64,000 bases of DNA from an uncultured Pelagibacteraceae bacterium (GCA_902625125.1 CACOAB010000001.1:1-64000), one strand, 5' to 3'; positions 16,630 through 26,104 are shown, counted from the stretch's first letter. Notes: generated by a model not told the origin, from the letters alone. A program made the numbers and translations.

Positions 16630-17569
16630 TTTACATATTTTTTTAGGGGCAACAGTTGCGGATGCAGCTGCGAGACCACTGCATTGGGTTTATGATCCAA
16701 AAAAATTAAATAAATATATTAAAGGAAAAAAAGAAATTACATTTTTAAAAAAAAATAAAAGTCCGTTTTACTCAATCAAAACTGGTAAAGTTTCTGGCTA
16801 CAATGACGTTGGCCAGGTAATGTTTAGGACATTAATTTCAACGAAGAAAAAATCAAAAATTATTAAGAATTTCAAAAGAAACATAGTAAAAAACTTTGGA
16901 CCAGGTTCAGCCTATTGGAAAAATTTAAAACTCAGAAAAAAATATAAAAGAATTAAATGGAAAATGCCCATGAATGGCCCTTGGATCCATCAGAATATAT
17001 TAGAAACTATACAAAACATTAAAACTAAAAAGAGCGTAACTGGAGGCAAAAAGGTAAACGAGTCTGATGGTTATTGTGCAGCCTTGCCTTATTTTCTTTA
17101 TAATAACACTGAAGCAGATTTAAAGAGAGTAATTAAAAGTGTGGCCAATTCTAAAGTAAATGAAACTTATGCTCTAGCAAAATTAAAGATCATAGAGCTT
17201 GCAATGAAAGGGGAGAAAAGACCTGTAAATATATTTGCTAGAAAGTATGGTAAAAAACGATATTTTAAAGATGTTGTTGCTAATATTAAAAAGGTTTTAA
17301 GATTAAAAAAACATAATCATACTAAAGTTGTAAAAAAATTTGGAAAGGCTTGTAGTTATCCCGGTACGTTCATGGGCTCTATTCATGCTATGATTACTTC
17401 CAATAATTATAAATCTGCAATTATTAAAACTATTAAGGCTGGCGGCTGTAATTGCTCTAGAACCAATTTTGTTGGGGCCTATTTTGCTGCTTATAAAGGT
17501 TTTAAAAATATTCCTTCATCTTGGATTAAAAAAACTTTTCCAGCTAAAAATATCATAAAATATATTTAA
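16622..17569 (+). CDS. ADP-ribosylglycohydrolase-family protein (J1-crystallin-like)
   Basis: This 315-residue protein begins MDNLHIFLGATVADAAARPLHWVYD, matching the family N-terminus (GxxxGDAxGxPxxW), with C-terminal metal-site-like SYPGTFMGSIHAM. The branch resembles J1-crystallins. Members remove ADP-ribose from proteins or small molecules, but classic DD/ED metal motifs are only partly visible, so activity is uncertain. The start overlaps the rlmN stop by 8 bases. Confidence 0.78.
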   Translation: MDNLHIFLGATVADAAARPLHWVYDPKKLNKYIKGKKEITFLKKNKSPFYSIKTGKVSGYNDVGQVMFRTLISTKKKSKIIKNFKRNIVKNFGPGSAYWKNLKLRKKYKRIKWKMPMNGPWIHQNILETIQNIKTKKSVTGGKKVNESDGYCAALPYFLYNNTEADLKRVIKSVANSKVNETYALAKLKIIELAMKGEKRPVNIFARKYGKKRYFKDVVANIKKVLRLKKHNHTKVVKKFGKACSYPGTFMGSIHAMITSNNYKSAIIKTIKAGGCNCSRTNFVGAYFAAYKGFKNIPSSWIKKTFPAKNIIKYI

Positions 17570-17595
17570 TTATTCTAAATGATGTATAATGGTTT

Positions 17596-18624
17596 ATGGA
17601 TTCGATAGTAGAATTACTAGTAATATGTTTATTATTAGCTAACCTTATTGCAGTAATATTTTTAATAAAACGTAAGCACCCAGACCAAATTGACAATAGT
17701 CAGATTTTTAAAGATGAAGTGACATCTTTAAAAAATTCTTTTAGCCAGTCTTTTGGTTCTATGAGTAAAGAAATTGCAAAAGACATGACAGGAGCTCTTA
17801 CAAAAGTAGATGAAAAGGTTGGAGTATTTAATCGTCAAGTAAGTGAGCTTAATAAAAGCCAGGATAATTTTAGTAAAATTTTAAGTGGAGTAAAAACTTA
17901 CGGTACATTAGCTGAATTCGGTTTAGGGGCTCTTTTAAAAGATTTACTTCCAGCATCACAATTCATAGCAAATGTAAAAATGAAGGAAGACACATCCGAA
18001 ACAGTCGAGTTTGCAATAAAGCTCCAGGATGTTTTGCTTCCTATTGATAGTCATTGGCCTGTAGAAAAGTATAAAGCAATAGATGATGCTTACAATGCTA
18101 ACGATAAAGACGCTCAAGCAGAAGCAAGAAAAGATTTAGCCGCAGCTTTTAGATTGAAGGCAAAAGCTGTTAGTGTCAAATATATAGCTCCACCAAAAAG
18201 TACAGATTTTGCAATTGTTTATGTTCCAACAGAAGGACTGTTTGCTGAGTTATCAAGCTATAGAGATCCAAAAACTAAAGAATTACTACTTCAAGAATTA
18301 AGAACAAAATACAAAGTTACAATTTCTGGACCAAACACTCTATCTGCTCTACTACAATCGTATCATTTAGGATTTCAAACATTAAAAGTCCAACAGCATG
18401 CCACACAAATTTATAGCGACTTAAGAAGTATAAGCTCAAGATTTGACAAACATTTTGACGGAATTAAAGACTTAAGAAAAAAACTTGAACAAGCAATGAC
18501 TGCAACAGATGGCTTTGGAAGAGACGCAAGATCAATAATGAATACACTTTCTAATATTAAAGATCCACAACAAGTAAAAGAAACATTAGAGGAAAATTCA
18601 GAAAAAATAAAAGTTCTAAAGTAG
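17596..18624 (+). CDS. rmuC: RmuC-family DNA recombination protein
   Basis: This 342-residue protein has an N-terminal membrane anchor (about residues 4-24), a coiled-coil stretch (about 40-100), and the RmuC nuclease-like domain. Diagnostic motifs in that domain are LPIDSHWPVEKYKAI and DFAIVYVPTEGLFAEL. RmuC limits inversions at short inverted repeats in E. coli. It lies 8 bases upstream of sbcB, a single-strand exonuclease, so both act in DNA end processing. Confidence 0.92.
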   Translation: MDSIVELLVICLLLANLIAVIFLIKRKHPDQIDNSQIFKDEVTSLKNSFSQSFGSMSKEIAKDMTGALTKVDEKVGVFNRQVSELNKSQDNFSKILSGVKTYGTLAEFGLGALLKDLLPASQFIANVKMKEDTSETVEFAIKLQDVLLPIDSHWPVEKYKAIDDAYNANDKDAQAEARKDLAAAFRLKAKAVSVKYIAPPKSTDFAIVYVPTEGLFAELSSYRDPKTKELLLQELRTKYKVTISGPNTLSALLQSYHLGFQTLKVQQHATQIYSDLRSISSRFDKHFDGIKDLRKKLEQAMTATDGFGRDARSIMNTLSNIKDPQQVKETLEENSEKIKVLK

Positions 18625-18632
18625 ATTAATCT

Positions 18633-20054
18633 ATGTCTAATTTTGTCTTTTATGATTTCGAAACCAGTTCCTCTAATAAATATTGGGGGCAGATAATTCA
18701 AATTGGAGCTGTCTTGACCAATGATAATCTTGATGAACTAGATAGGTTTGATGCTAGATGCAGACTAAGTCCAGGTATTATTCCAGAAGCAATGGCATTA
18801 ATTGTAAATAAATCGTCACCTCAGATGTTAAAGAATTCAAATTTATCTCATTATGAGATGATTAGACAATTTGTTGAAACTTTAAAAAGATGGGGAAAAG
18901 CAACCTACATTGGTTTTAACTCTATAGAATTTGATGAAGAATTTCTAAGGTGTACTTTATTTCAAACTTTAGAATACCCCTACATAACTAGTACGAATGG
19001 AAACACAAGAGGAGATGTTCTAAGTTTAGCAAGAGCAGCTAATTTATATTACCCAAATACTTTAAAAAATTCTGTTAATGAGAAAGGTAATGATGTTTAC
19101 AAATTAGATCAAATGGCACCTCTAAATGGCATTGACCATGGTGACGCTCATAGCGCGATCGGAGATGTTATGGCAACTGTGGGAATAGCTAAAATAATAT
19201 CTAAAAAAGCACCAAATGTTTGGAAAGCAAGTATGTTAACTATGGATAAAACTCAGTCATTAGAAATAATTAAAAAAGAACTTTTTTTTTGTACAAATGA
19301 ATACTTCTATGGACGGAGCAGGCCTTATGTACAAACTTTTGTGTGTCAGCACCCTCAATATCAATGGCCGTTATGTTATGATTTAAGGCACGATCCAACA
19401 CCTTACTTAAGTATGCCATTAAAGGAATTAGAGGCTGCAATGAAAAAACAACCAAAGTTTATTAGAACCGTAAGACATAATAAACATCCTGTAATAATGA
19501 ATCCATCTTATGGAGATAAATTTGAGGAGTATAGAGTTATAGGAACAGCAAAATTAAAAGCCAGGGCAGAACTTGTTAGAAAAAATAAAGAATTTGCAGA
19601 AAAAATTCAATCTATAAAACGTTCAGAGATAGAAGAAAAAGAACAAAGTAAATCACAAGAAGACTTATACAATGAGGAAAGTATTTACGCTAAATTTACG
19701 ACAACTGAGGACAATAAAATAATGCCCGAATTTCATTCAGTTGAGTGGGATAAAAAATTGAGAGTAATTTCTAAATTTAAAGATGAGCGCCTCCAATATT
19801 TTGGAAAAAAACTTCTTTATATGGAAAAACCTGAATTATTAAGCAAAAAAGAATATGATTTAATACACAAAGATATAGCCAAAAAACTTTTGAGTACAAA
19901 TAATGAAAAATGGAATACAATACCAAGAACTTATTCCGAAATTGACACTTTAAGAGCAAAATTTGAAAAGCAAGAAGATAAGGAAAAATTAAAAATTTTG
20001 GATGATATTAACGCATACGTTGAAGATTTAGAAAAACATTACTCATCTGCATAG
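18633..20054 (+). CDS. sbcB: exodeoxyribonuclease I
   Basis: This 473-residue DnaQ-superfamily exonuclease has FVFYDFETSSS at the N-terminus (DxE metal motif), GFNSIEFDEEFLR in the second motif, and HGDAHSAIGDVMAT (HxAxxD) in the third. A long C-terminal ExoI-type domain follows. It degrades single-stranded DNA 3' to 5'. Length matches E. coli SbcB (475). It is probably co-transcribed with rmuC. Confidence 0.93.
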   Translation: MSNFVFYDFETSSSNKYWGQIIQIGAVLTNDNLDELDRFDARCRLSPGIIPEAMALIVNKSSPQMLKNSNLSHYEMIRQFVETLKRWGKATYIGFNSIEFDEEFLRCTLFQTLEYPYITSTNGNTRGDVLSLARAANLYYPNTLKNSVNEKGNDVYKLDQMAPLNGIDHGDAHSAIGDVMATVGIAKIISKKAPNVWKASMLTMDKTQSLEIIKKELFFCTNEYFYGRSRPYVQTFVCQHPQYQWPLCYDLRHDPTPYLSMPLKELEAAMKKQPKFIRTVRHNKHPVIMNPSYGDKFEEYRVIGTAKLKARAELVRKNKEFAEKIQSIKRSEIEEKEQSKSQEDLYNEESIYAKFTTTEDNKIMPEFHSVEWDKKLRVISKFKDERLQYFGKKLLYMEKPELLSKKEYDLIHKDIAKKLLSTNNEKWNTIPRTYSEIDTLRAKFEKQEDKEKLKILDDINAYVEDLEKHYSSA

Positions 20055-20088
20055 TTGACAAAAAATTTAAAATACTTAATTAAGGAGT

Positions 20089-20406
20089 ATGGCATTTAAA
20101 GACTCCACAGACGAAAAATTTCAAGATCAGATTAACGGTAGCAAATTAAGTCTGATTCAATTTTCAGCTAGCTGGTGCGGACCATGCCAGCAATTAAAAC
20201 CAATAATAGAAAAAATTTCTAATGACATGGTAGATAAAATTGATTGTTACTATCATGATATTGAAAGTCAGCCCAACGAACCTACAAAGTATTCAGTAAG
20301 AGGAGTACCAACTGTTTTACTATTCAAATCTGGAAAACTTGTAGGCACTAAAGTTGGAGCAACTAGCGAGAAAGATATGCTAGAGTTTATCCAGCCACAT
20401 ATCTAA
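20089..20406 (+). CDS. trxA: thioredoxin
   Basis: This 105-residue thioredoxin fold has the redox active site SWCGPCQQLKP (WCGPC) at about residues 27-31 and the cis-Pro loop VRGVPTVLLFK. It reduces protein disulfides in the cytoplasm. The N-terminus is shorter and less conserved than TrxA of E. coli, so it may be a paralogue. The SD is AAGGAG. Its TAA overlaps the folC stop by 4 bases (CTAA). Confidence 0.88.
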   Translation: MAFKDSTDEKFQDQINGSKLSLIQFSASWCGPCQQLKPIIEKISNDMVDKIDCYYHDIESQPNEPTKYSVRGVPTVLLFKSGKLVGTKVGATSEKDMLEFIQPHI

Positions 20407-21668
20407 TTTTTATTAAGTATATTTCCAACATTATAAAGAGAGCCTATACAATTTATTAGCTTCTTTTCAGAAGAGCTTATTTTCCTAATTGCATTATTAA
20501 AGTTATCAGCTTTATCTACATTAAATTGATTTTTTTTACCTATAGATTTTAAATCTTCAGCAGACATGCAATTCTTTTCATTTTCAATTGGAATAGTTAT
20601 TATCTTTTTAAAAATTCCTTTAAATTGTTTGATAAATAAATCAGGTTCTTTATTTTTCATCATCGCCCAAACAGCATATTTAGGCACTTTTATATTTCTT
20701 AAATAATTAGCTAGATTTTCAGCATCAGCCTCTGCATGAGCACCATCCAACATTATTTGCTCATTGTTGTAAAGTTTATTTTTAATTTTCCCTTTTTTTA
20801 AATACTGAAATCTTCCTTCAAAAGAAATGGTTGGTATCGTTCTTTGAATGACTTTTCTATCAATTTCTAGATCAAGAGCTATTTTGATTGCGTGACAAAG
20901 GTTTTCTAATAAGCCCTTTGAATGAACATTTTTAGTATTTAGCTTAATCTTATTTTTTTTATCTTTATAAAAAAAGGAGTATCTATTTTTTTTAATTAAC
21001 TTCCAAGAGTTTGGATAACTTATTTTGCTTTTATTCTTTTTGAGATTATTTTTAATTTTATTTAATATTTTAGGTTTCTGTTTACCTATATAAATGTGAG
21101 TAAAATTACTTAAAAAACCTACTTTTTGATAAACAATCTCATCTAATGTTTTTCTTTTAAGAAAATTTAAATGTTGCTTATTAATATTGACGACAACTTG
21201 AGCTAAAGGAAAATCAAATACATTAGTCGAGTCTTTAGCAAATAATGCACCTGCTTCTACTAAATGATAATTGGTGTTTTGTTTCGAGGCATTAATTATA
21301 TAAACTACTGTAAGAGCTTCAAAAATAGTAAGAGGAACTTTTAGTTTTGCTATTATTTTTATCGATTGCCTAATTTCTTGATGAGTTAAATATCTACTGC
21401 CCATCCAAAATCTTTCTTTAATATCCTTTAGCGAGGGCGAAATGTAAGCTGATGTTGTCTGGTTATTTGCCTCAATAAAACATTTAAGAGAATATAAGGT
21501 GGTAAATTTTCCACTTGAGCCTAAAAAATTTATCACATTATTTAGTTTTCTTTCTGGATGCCCTAATTTTCTAAGAACTAATTTAATTCTTTTTAAATCA
21601 AAATTAATTGTTTTATTAAAGAGCTTATGATTAGCTAACAGCTTGTAGAGACTTATCGACTGTGACAT
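20403..21668 (-). CDS. folC: bifunctional folylpolyglutamate/dihydrofolate synthase, divergent
   Basis: At 421 residues it follows accD, as folC does in alphaproteobacteria. The N-terminus LYKLLANHK...NFDLKRIKLVLRKLG and the C-terminal LDGAHAEADAENL fit the Mur-ligase/FolC fold. It would add glutamate to dihydropteroate and folates. The P-loop reads LGSSGKFTT where the family has GTNGKGST, and VEAGALFAKDSTN where EVGLGGRLDATN is usual, so it is markedly divergent. The start overlaps accD by 38 bases. Confidence 0.82.
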   Translation of the reverse strand: MSQSISLYKLLANHKLFNKTINFDLKRIKLVLRKLGHPERKLNNVINFLGSSGKFTTLYSLKCFIEANNQTTSAYISPSLKDIKERFWMGSRYLTHQEIRQSIKIIAKLKVPLTIFEALTVVYIINASKQNTNYHLVEAGALFAKDSTNVFDFPLAQVVVNINKQHLNFLKRKTLDEIVYQKVGFLSNFTHIYIGKQKPKILNKIKNNLKKNKSKISYPNSWKLIKKNRYSFFYKDKKNKIKLNTKNVHSKGLLENLCHAIKIALDLEIDRKVIQRTIPTISFEGRFQYLKKGKIKNKLYNNEQIMLDGAHAEADAENLANYLRNIKVPKYAVWAMMKNKEPDLFIKQFKGIFKKIITIPIENEKNCMSAEDLKSIGKKNQFNVDKADNFNNAIRKISSSEKKLINCIGSLYNVGNILNKN

Positions 21669-22545
21669 TCGTGTCTTGTTTAGCTTGAGCCTCTGCTTTT
21701 TTCAATAGAACATTTAATAATGTTCCTATTGTTGAATTTAAGTATTTTCTTTCTACAACTAAGTCAATACCACCATGATCTTTTACATATTCGGCTGTTT
21801 GAAATTGGTCAGGTAACGTCTCACGAACAGTATCTTGAATTACTCTTCTTCCTGCAAATCCTATTGTAGCCTTTGGTTCTGCTATTAAGATATCACCTAA
21901 CATTGCCCAAGATGCTGTCACACCACCAGTGGTTGGGTCTGTTAAAACTACTACGAAAGGAATATTTTTTCTCTTTAATTCATTTACAGCTAAGGCAGTT
22001 CGAGACATTTGCATTAATGCGATGGAAGACTCCATCATACGTTGGCCTCCAGAACAGCTGAAAAATATATAAGGCATTTTATTTTCAATTGCATGTTGAG
22101 CTCCAGCTATAAACGCCTCTCCAGATGCAGCTCCAAACGATCCACCTATAAATCTAAAATCTTGCGCTCCAACTACCATGTTAATATTTTGAACTTTTCC
22201 TTTTGCAATTAAGATTGCATCGTCTTGACCAGTTAATTTTCTTGCAGCTTTTAATCTATCAGTATATTTCTTTTTATCCTCAAAATTTAATGGATCATCT
22301 TTAGGCAAGGGGGTTTCAATTAATTCAAATTCTTTTTTATCAAAAAAGGTTTTAAATCGTTCTCGGCAAGTTAATTTATGATGTGCTCCACACTTAGGGC
22401 AGACCTTTAAATTGGCCTCCATATCTTCTTTGTATATTAAGTTTTTGCATCCACATGTAGTCCAAAGATTTTCCTCAGTTTGCGAAGATCTTTTTTCAAA
22501 AAGTGATTTTATTTTTGGTTTGATAAATTTTGAAATCCAATTCAT
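21631..22545 (-). CDS. accD: acetyl-CoA carboxylase carboxyltransferase subunit beta
   Basis: This 304-residue protein has an N-terminal zinc ribbon (TTCGCKN ... VCPKCGAHH) and a crotonase-fold carboxyltransferase domain with FSCSGGQRMMESSIALMQM and LTDPTTGGVTASWAMLGD. With AccA (51828) it transfers CO2 from biotin to acetyl-CoA, the first step of fatty acid synthesis. The first Cys pair is CxC instead of the common CxxC. The start overlaps the trpA stop by 4 bases. Confidence 0.95.
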   Translation of the reverse strand: MNWISKFIKPKIKSLFEKRSSQTEENLWTTCGCKNLIYKEDMEANLKVCPKCGAHHKLTCRERFKTFFDKKEFELIETPLPKDDPLNFEDKKKYTDRLKAARKLTGQDDAILIAKGKVQNINMVVGAQDFRFIGGSFGAASGEAFIAGAQHAIENKMPYIFFSCSGGQRMMESSIALMQMSRTALAVNELKRKNIPFVVVLTDPTTGGVTASWAMLGDILIAEPKATIGFAGRRVIQDTVRETLPDQFQTAEYVKDHGGIDLVVERKYLNSTIGTLLNVLLKKAEAQAKQDTNVTVDKSLQAVS

Positions 22546-23342
22546 ATAATTTTTTTTTTTAGATTGTACACAACTTTATCTAACTTTGTGACAGGATTTT
22601 GTCCCATTTTGAGTGAATTCGTTATTGTTTTACACAACATACTGCCAACAACTAGTCCATTAGCTGATTTTAAAGAAGATATAGTCTTATCTGTAATCCC
22701 AAATCCAATTACTAGGTTTTTTTTAGAATTGATTCTTTTTATCATATTATAATTTTGAAGAATCTTTTTAGGAGTAACTTTTAGCTTCCCCCCAGTAGTT
22801 GATAACATTGATATATAGTAAATCATATCATGCGAAACTTTGATGATTTTTTTCATCCTTTCTCTAGATGTAGTCGGAGATAGAAGTTGTATAAAGTTTA
22901 TTTTCTTTTTTTTACACTTACTAGCAAAGCTTTTATTCTCTGGGTAAGGCAGATCCACTATAATTAGACCATCTACTCCTGAAGATTTACAGCTTTTTAA
23001 AAAGTTATTTTCACCATTTTGGTAAATTAAATTATAATAACCCATTAGAATAATAGGTTTATCAGAGTTATTTTTTTTAAATTTTTTAACAATCTGAAAA
23101 ACATCTTTTAATCTAATTCCATTTTTAAGAGCTCGATGTGAGCTTCCCTGTATTTGTCCACCGTCAGCTATGGGAGTGTTATGTGCAAAACCAAGTTCCA
23201 AAATATCGGCATATTTTGATATTCTGTTAAGAATTTTTAGAGAATTATTTTTCGTATTGTCACCAGCAACAGTATAAGTAATTAGTGCCGGTCTTTTTTC
23301 CTTTCTACAATTATCAAAAGCCTCAGCAATTTTTGATTTCAT
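22542..23342 (-). CDS. trpA: tryptophan synthase alpha chain
   Basis: This 266-residue TIM barrel has the catalytic Glu in ILELGFA, the Asp in PIADGGQIQ, VDGLIIVDLP, and the phosphate-binding GFGITDKT. It would split indoleglycerol phosphate to indole for TrpB. Loop motifs differ from enterobacterial TrpA: HNTPIADGG for SDPLADGP, and SMLSTTGGK for the SRxGVTG loop. It overlaps trpB by 4 bases (ATGA). Confidence 0.92.
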   Translation of the reverse strand: MKSKIAEAFDNCRKEKRPALITYTVAGDNTKNNSLKILNRISKYADILELGFAHNTPIADGGQIQGSSHRALKNGIRLKDVFQIVKKFKKNNSDKPIILMGYYNLIYQNGENNFLKSCKSSGVDGLIIVDLPYPENKSFASKCKKKKINFIQLLSPTTSRERMKKIIKVSHDMIYYISMLSTTGGKLKVTPKKILQNYNMIKRINSKKNLVIGFGITDKTISSLKSANGLVVGSMLCKTITNSLKMGQNPVTKLDKVVYNLKKKII

Positions 23343-24572
23343 CTTACGTATGATCCTAATTTTTGTTTTATAATATCTTTATCTTTAAGACTATCTCCGC
23401 AAGAATTCACAACAATTACTTCAGATGATCTCAATTTAGGAGCCAATTTAATTGCTTCTGCAAAAGCATGAGAGGGCTCAAGTGAAGGAGAAATATTTTC
23501 AAGTTTAGAAACCAATTGGTAGGCTTTAAGTGCTTCTTCATCAGTTGCAGAAGTATATCTAGCTCTTTTTGTGTCTTTTAAAAAACAATGTAAAGGAGAA
23601 ATTCCTGGGTAATCAAGTCCTGCCGAGATCGATTCCGTCGAACCTATTTGCCCCTCTTTGTCTTGTATGACGTATTGTGCAGCTCCATGAAGAATTCCAA
23701 TTTTAGATCCATTTGTTAAAGGAGCAGCATGAAGTTTACTATTTCTTGGCCCTCCAGCTTCAACTCCAATGAATTCAGCGTGTGTATCCATAAATTCATT
23801 CCAAAAACCAGCAGCAGAACTTCCTCCACCTACACAATTTATTAGCTTAAGTTTTTTTGGAATTTGACCAAATTCTTCTTTAACTTGTTTGATTAATTCT
23901 CTTGAAATTTGAGCTGTACTAAATGCACAAATCTTTATAAAAATATTTGGACCGACAGTTGATCCAACACACATATGAGTAGTATCGCAATTTGAAACCC
24001 AATACCTCATGCACTCACTTACTGCATCTACAAGCGTTTGGCTTCCTGTAGTTACAGGCACTATTTCTGCCCCATTTTTTCTCATAGCTTCAACGTTAGG
24101 TCTCTGTCTTTTTATATCTTTAGCACCCATAAAAATTTTACACTTAAGGCCAAATTTTTTTGCAGCCATTGATAACATTTTACCAGCGTAACCGGCGCCT
24201 GGTATCCCCCACAATCTGTCTAAGACCGGCTCTTCTAGCAATCAAACAATGTACCGTTGCATTATAAATTTTGTGAGCTCCGCCATTAGCTTCTGAAACT
24301 ACTTTTGCATAAATTTGAGCACCCCCAAGATGATCTGTTAAATTTTCCAACTTTATAAAAGGCGTAGGAGCTCCCACATATGTCTTAAAGTAATGATCTC
24401 TTTCTTTAAGAAATTTTTTATCAATTCTTAGCTTTGCAAATAATTTTGTTAAATCATCAACAGGTTTTTTCAGTGTTTCTGGAATAAAATTACCACCAAA
24501 CTTTCCACCATACATAAAATTTTTATCATGTTGGTCAATAAGGGGAATATTTTTTTTAATTTTTGAGCTCAT
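23339..24572 (-). pseudogene. trpB: tryptophan synthase beta chain, interrupted by a frameshift
   Basis: Two ORFs make one TrpB: 24180-24572 holds the N-terminal 130 residues (GGKFGGNFIPETL, GGAHKIYNA with the PLP Lys) and 23339-24241 the rest (GAGYAGKML, CVGGGSSAAG, SAGLDYPGISP). The frame changes near 24200. Removing one base from the ACC-A-GGC junction restores GDTGAGYAG, matching the canonical ETGAGQHG; one G less in the adjacent GGGGG run also restores frame. It may be a sequencing error, a recent mutation or slippage. The conserved EDLNHTG before the Lys is VVSEANG here. Confidence 0.85.
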
Positions 24573-25164
24573 TAATTTTATTTATAAAACTATTAATTTT
24601 ATGATGATCCTTGTAACCTAATTGACCCTCTAAACTAGAGGATAAATCAAAAAAGTTAACCCCTAATTTACTAATATCTTCTATATTATCTTTGGAGATA
24701 GATCCAGCTAACGCATATTTATCACCAACAGGAAGTTTTGTAATTAAATTTTTGGGAAATTCCAAAGATTTTTCCATACCTGGAGTATCAAATAATATTA
24801 TATCGGCATTTTCAAAATCTCTGTACTTATTTATGTCTTGTTCTGCTTTAATCTTAATCGCCTTGATGACTTTTAATCCCATGTTCTTGATATCTGTCAC
24901 CCTATCTTTAGTTTCAGATCCATGAAGTTGAATAAAATCAAAATTTCCTATTATATTTTTTTTAATAAATTCATCATTTGGATTCACTGTTACTGCCACA
25001 AAAGAAGAATTTTTTTTATTATAATTTGAAAGAATTTCTATGTCTGATAACCTTACGTTCCTAGGAGATTTATCGTAAAAAACAAATCCTAAATAATTTA
25101 CATTAAGATTAATACATAACTGGACATCCCTAGTTGGATTTAAGCCACAAATCTTAATTTTCAT
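24556..25164 (-). CDS. trpF: phosphoribosylanthranilate isomerase
   Basis: This 202-residue TIM barrel begins MKIKICGLNPTRDV, with the catalytic Cys of the KICG motif. It also has FIQLHGSE, ILFDTPG (catalytic Asp) and YALAGSIS near the phosphate site. It isomerises PRA to CdRP in tryptophan synthesis. The start overlaps the pyrF stop (TAATG) and the end overlaps trpB by 17 bases, so translation is coupled. Confidence 0.95.
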   Translation of the reverse strand: MKIKICGLNPTRDVQLCINLNVNYLGFVFYDKSPRNVRLSDIEILSNYNKKNSSFVAVTVNPNDEFIKKNIIGNFDFIQLHGSETKDRVTDIKNMGLKVIKAIKIKAEQDINKYRDFENADIILFDTPGMEKSLEFPKNLITKLPVGDKYALAGSISKDNIEDISKLGVNFFDLSSSLEGQLGYKDHHKINSFINKINELKN

Positions 25165-25826
25165 TATTTTAATTCTTTAGCTAGATTTAAAATATTTTTT
25201 TTGATATTTCCTGTTGTAATAGCTCGACCTATAACCAACCAGTCAGATTTAACTTTTCTAGCTTCCATGGAACGTTTTTGATCATAATTTCTCTTACCTA
25301 TTTGTACTCCAGGGGTAATGATTTCCTTTTTAAAAAATTTTCTAACGGCACTTACTTCGTAAGGACTGCAAACTAAAGCATCTAGTGCTGCTTTTTTTGC
25401 AAGCTTCGCCTGATGAGTTACTAAATTTTTTATGGATCTATTATATCCAATTAGTTTTAAGTCTTTGTTATCTAATGAGGTTAAAGTCGTAACACCTACT
25501 ATTTTTACAGAACCTGAGACTTTCTTAACAGCTCTTAAAGCGGCTAAACCAGAAGAAATATGAACAGTAAGATAATTAATTTTTAAATCTTTTAACGATT
25601 TTACTGCAGACATCATTGTATTAACAGTATCATTTAATTTTAAATCAACAAAAATTATTTTATTTTTCAACGATGATATGAATTGTCTGCCCTTTTTTGA
25701 GTTCATAAACTCTAAGCCAAATTTATAACCTATTTTGATTTTATTTGTTTTTGATTGTTTTATAATTTTATTAACTTTGGCAAGATTTGTAGTATCGCAG
25801 GCTATAAATATTTTACGTTTTTTCAT
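25164..25826 (-). CDS. pyrF: orotidine 5'-phosphate decarboxylase
   Basis: This 220-residue TIM barrel carries the catalytic signature FVDLKLNDTVNT (DxKxxD type) near residue 60, and VTPGVQIG-like ITPGVQIGKRNYDQ and WLVIGRAIT near the phosphate site. It makes UMP, the last step of pyrimidine synthesis. The start overlaps the ihfB stop by 4 bases (ATGA), matching the alphaproteobacterial ihfB-pyrF-trpF order. Confidence 0.95.
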   Translation of the reverse strand: MKKRKIFIACDTTNLAKVNKIIKQSKTNKIKIGYKFGLEFMNSKKGRQFISSLKNKIIFVDLKLNDTVNTMMSAVKSLKDLKINYLTVHISSGLAALRAVKKVSGSVKIVGVTTLTSLDNKDLKLIGYNRSIKNLVTHQAKLAKKAALDALVCSPYEVSAVRKFFKKEIITPGVQIGKRNYDQKRSMEARKVKSDWLVIGRAITTGNIKKNILNLAKELK

Positions 25827-26104
25827 TTATTTATTAATTTAAGTAAATTTTTAGCAGGTTTAAATTTTACTTTATTTCTCTTTGGTCTATAAATAATTTC
25901 ATTTGTAGAAGGATTCCTTAAGTTCCAACTTTCTTTGAGCTTCTTACAGACGAAACTTCCAAAACCCCTAATTTCAACATTCCTACCTTCTTTCAAGGCA
26001 TAAGAAACGCTATTTGAAAAACTTTTTATTACGATTTCAATTTCAGAATGATTTAGTTTTGAATTTTTTCTTTTAAGCTGTTTGATTAAATTCGTTCGAG
26101 ACAA
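25823..26104 (-). CDS. ihfB: integration host factor beta subunit (HU/IHF family)
   Basis: This 93-residue DNA-bending protein has the family core GRNVEIRGFGSFVCKKLKE and the beta-arm tip region WNLRNPSTNEIIYRPKRNKVKFKP. Its position directly after rpsA identifies it as the IHF-beta type. It bends DNA in the nucleoid as a heterodimer with IhfA. The start abuts the rpsA stop. Confidence 0.92.
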   Translation of the reverse strand: MSRTNLIKQLKRKNSKLNHSEIEIVIKSFSNSVSYALKEGRNVEIRGFGSFVCKKLKESWNLRNPSTNEIIYRPKRNKVKFKPAKNLLKLINK

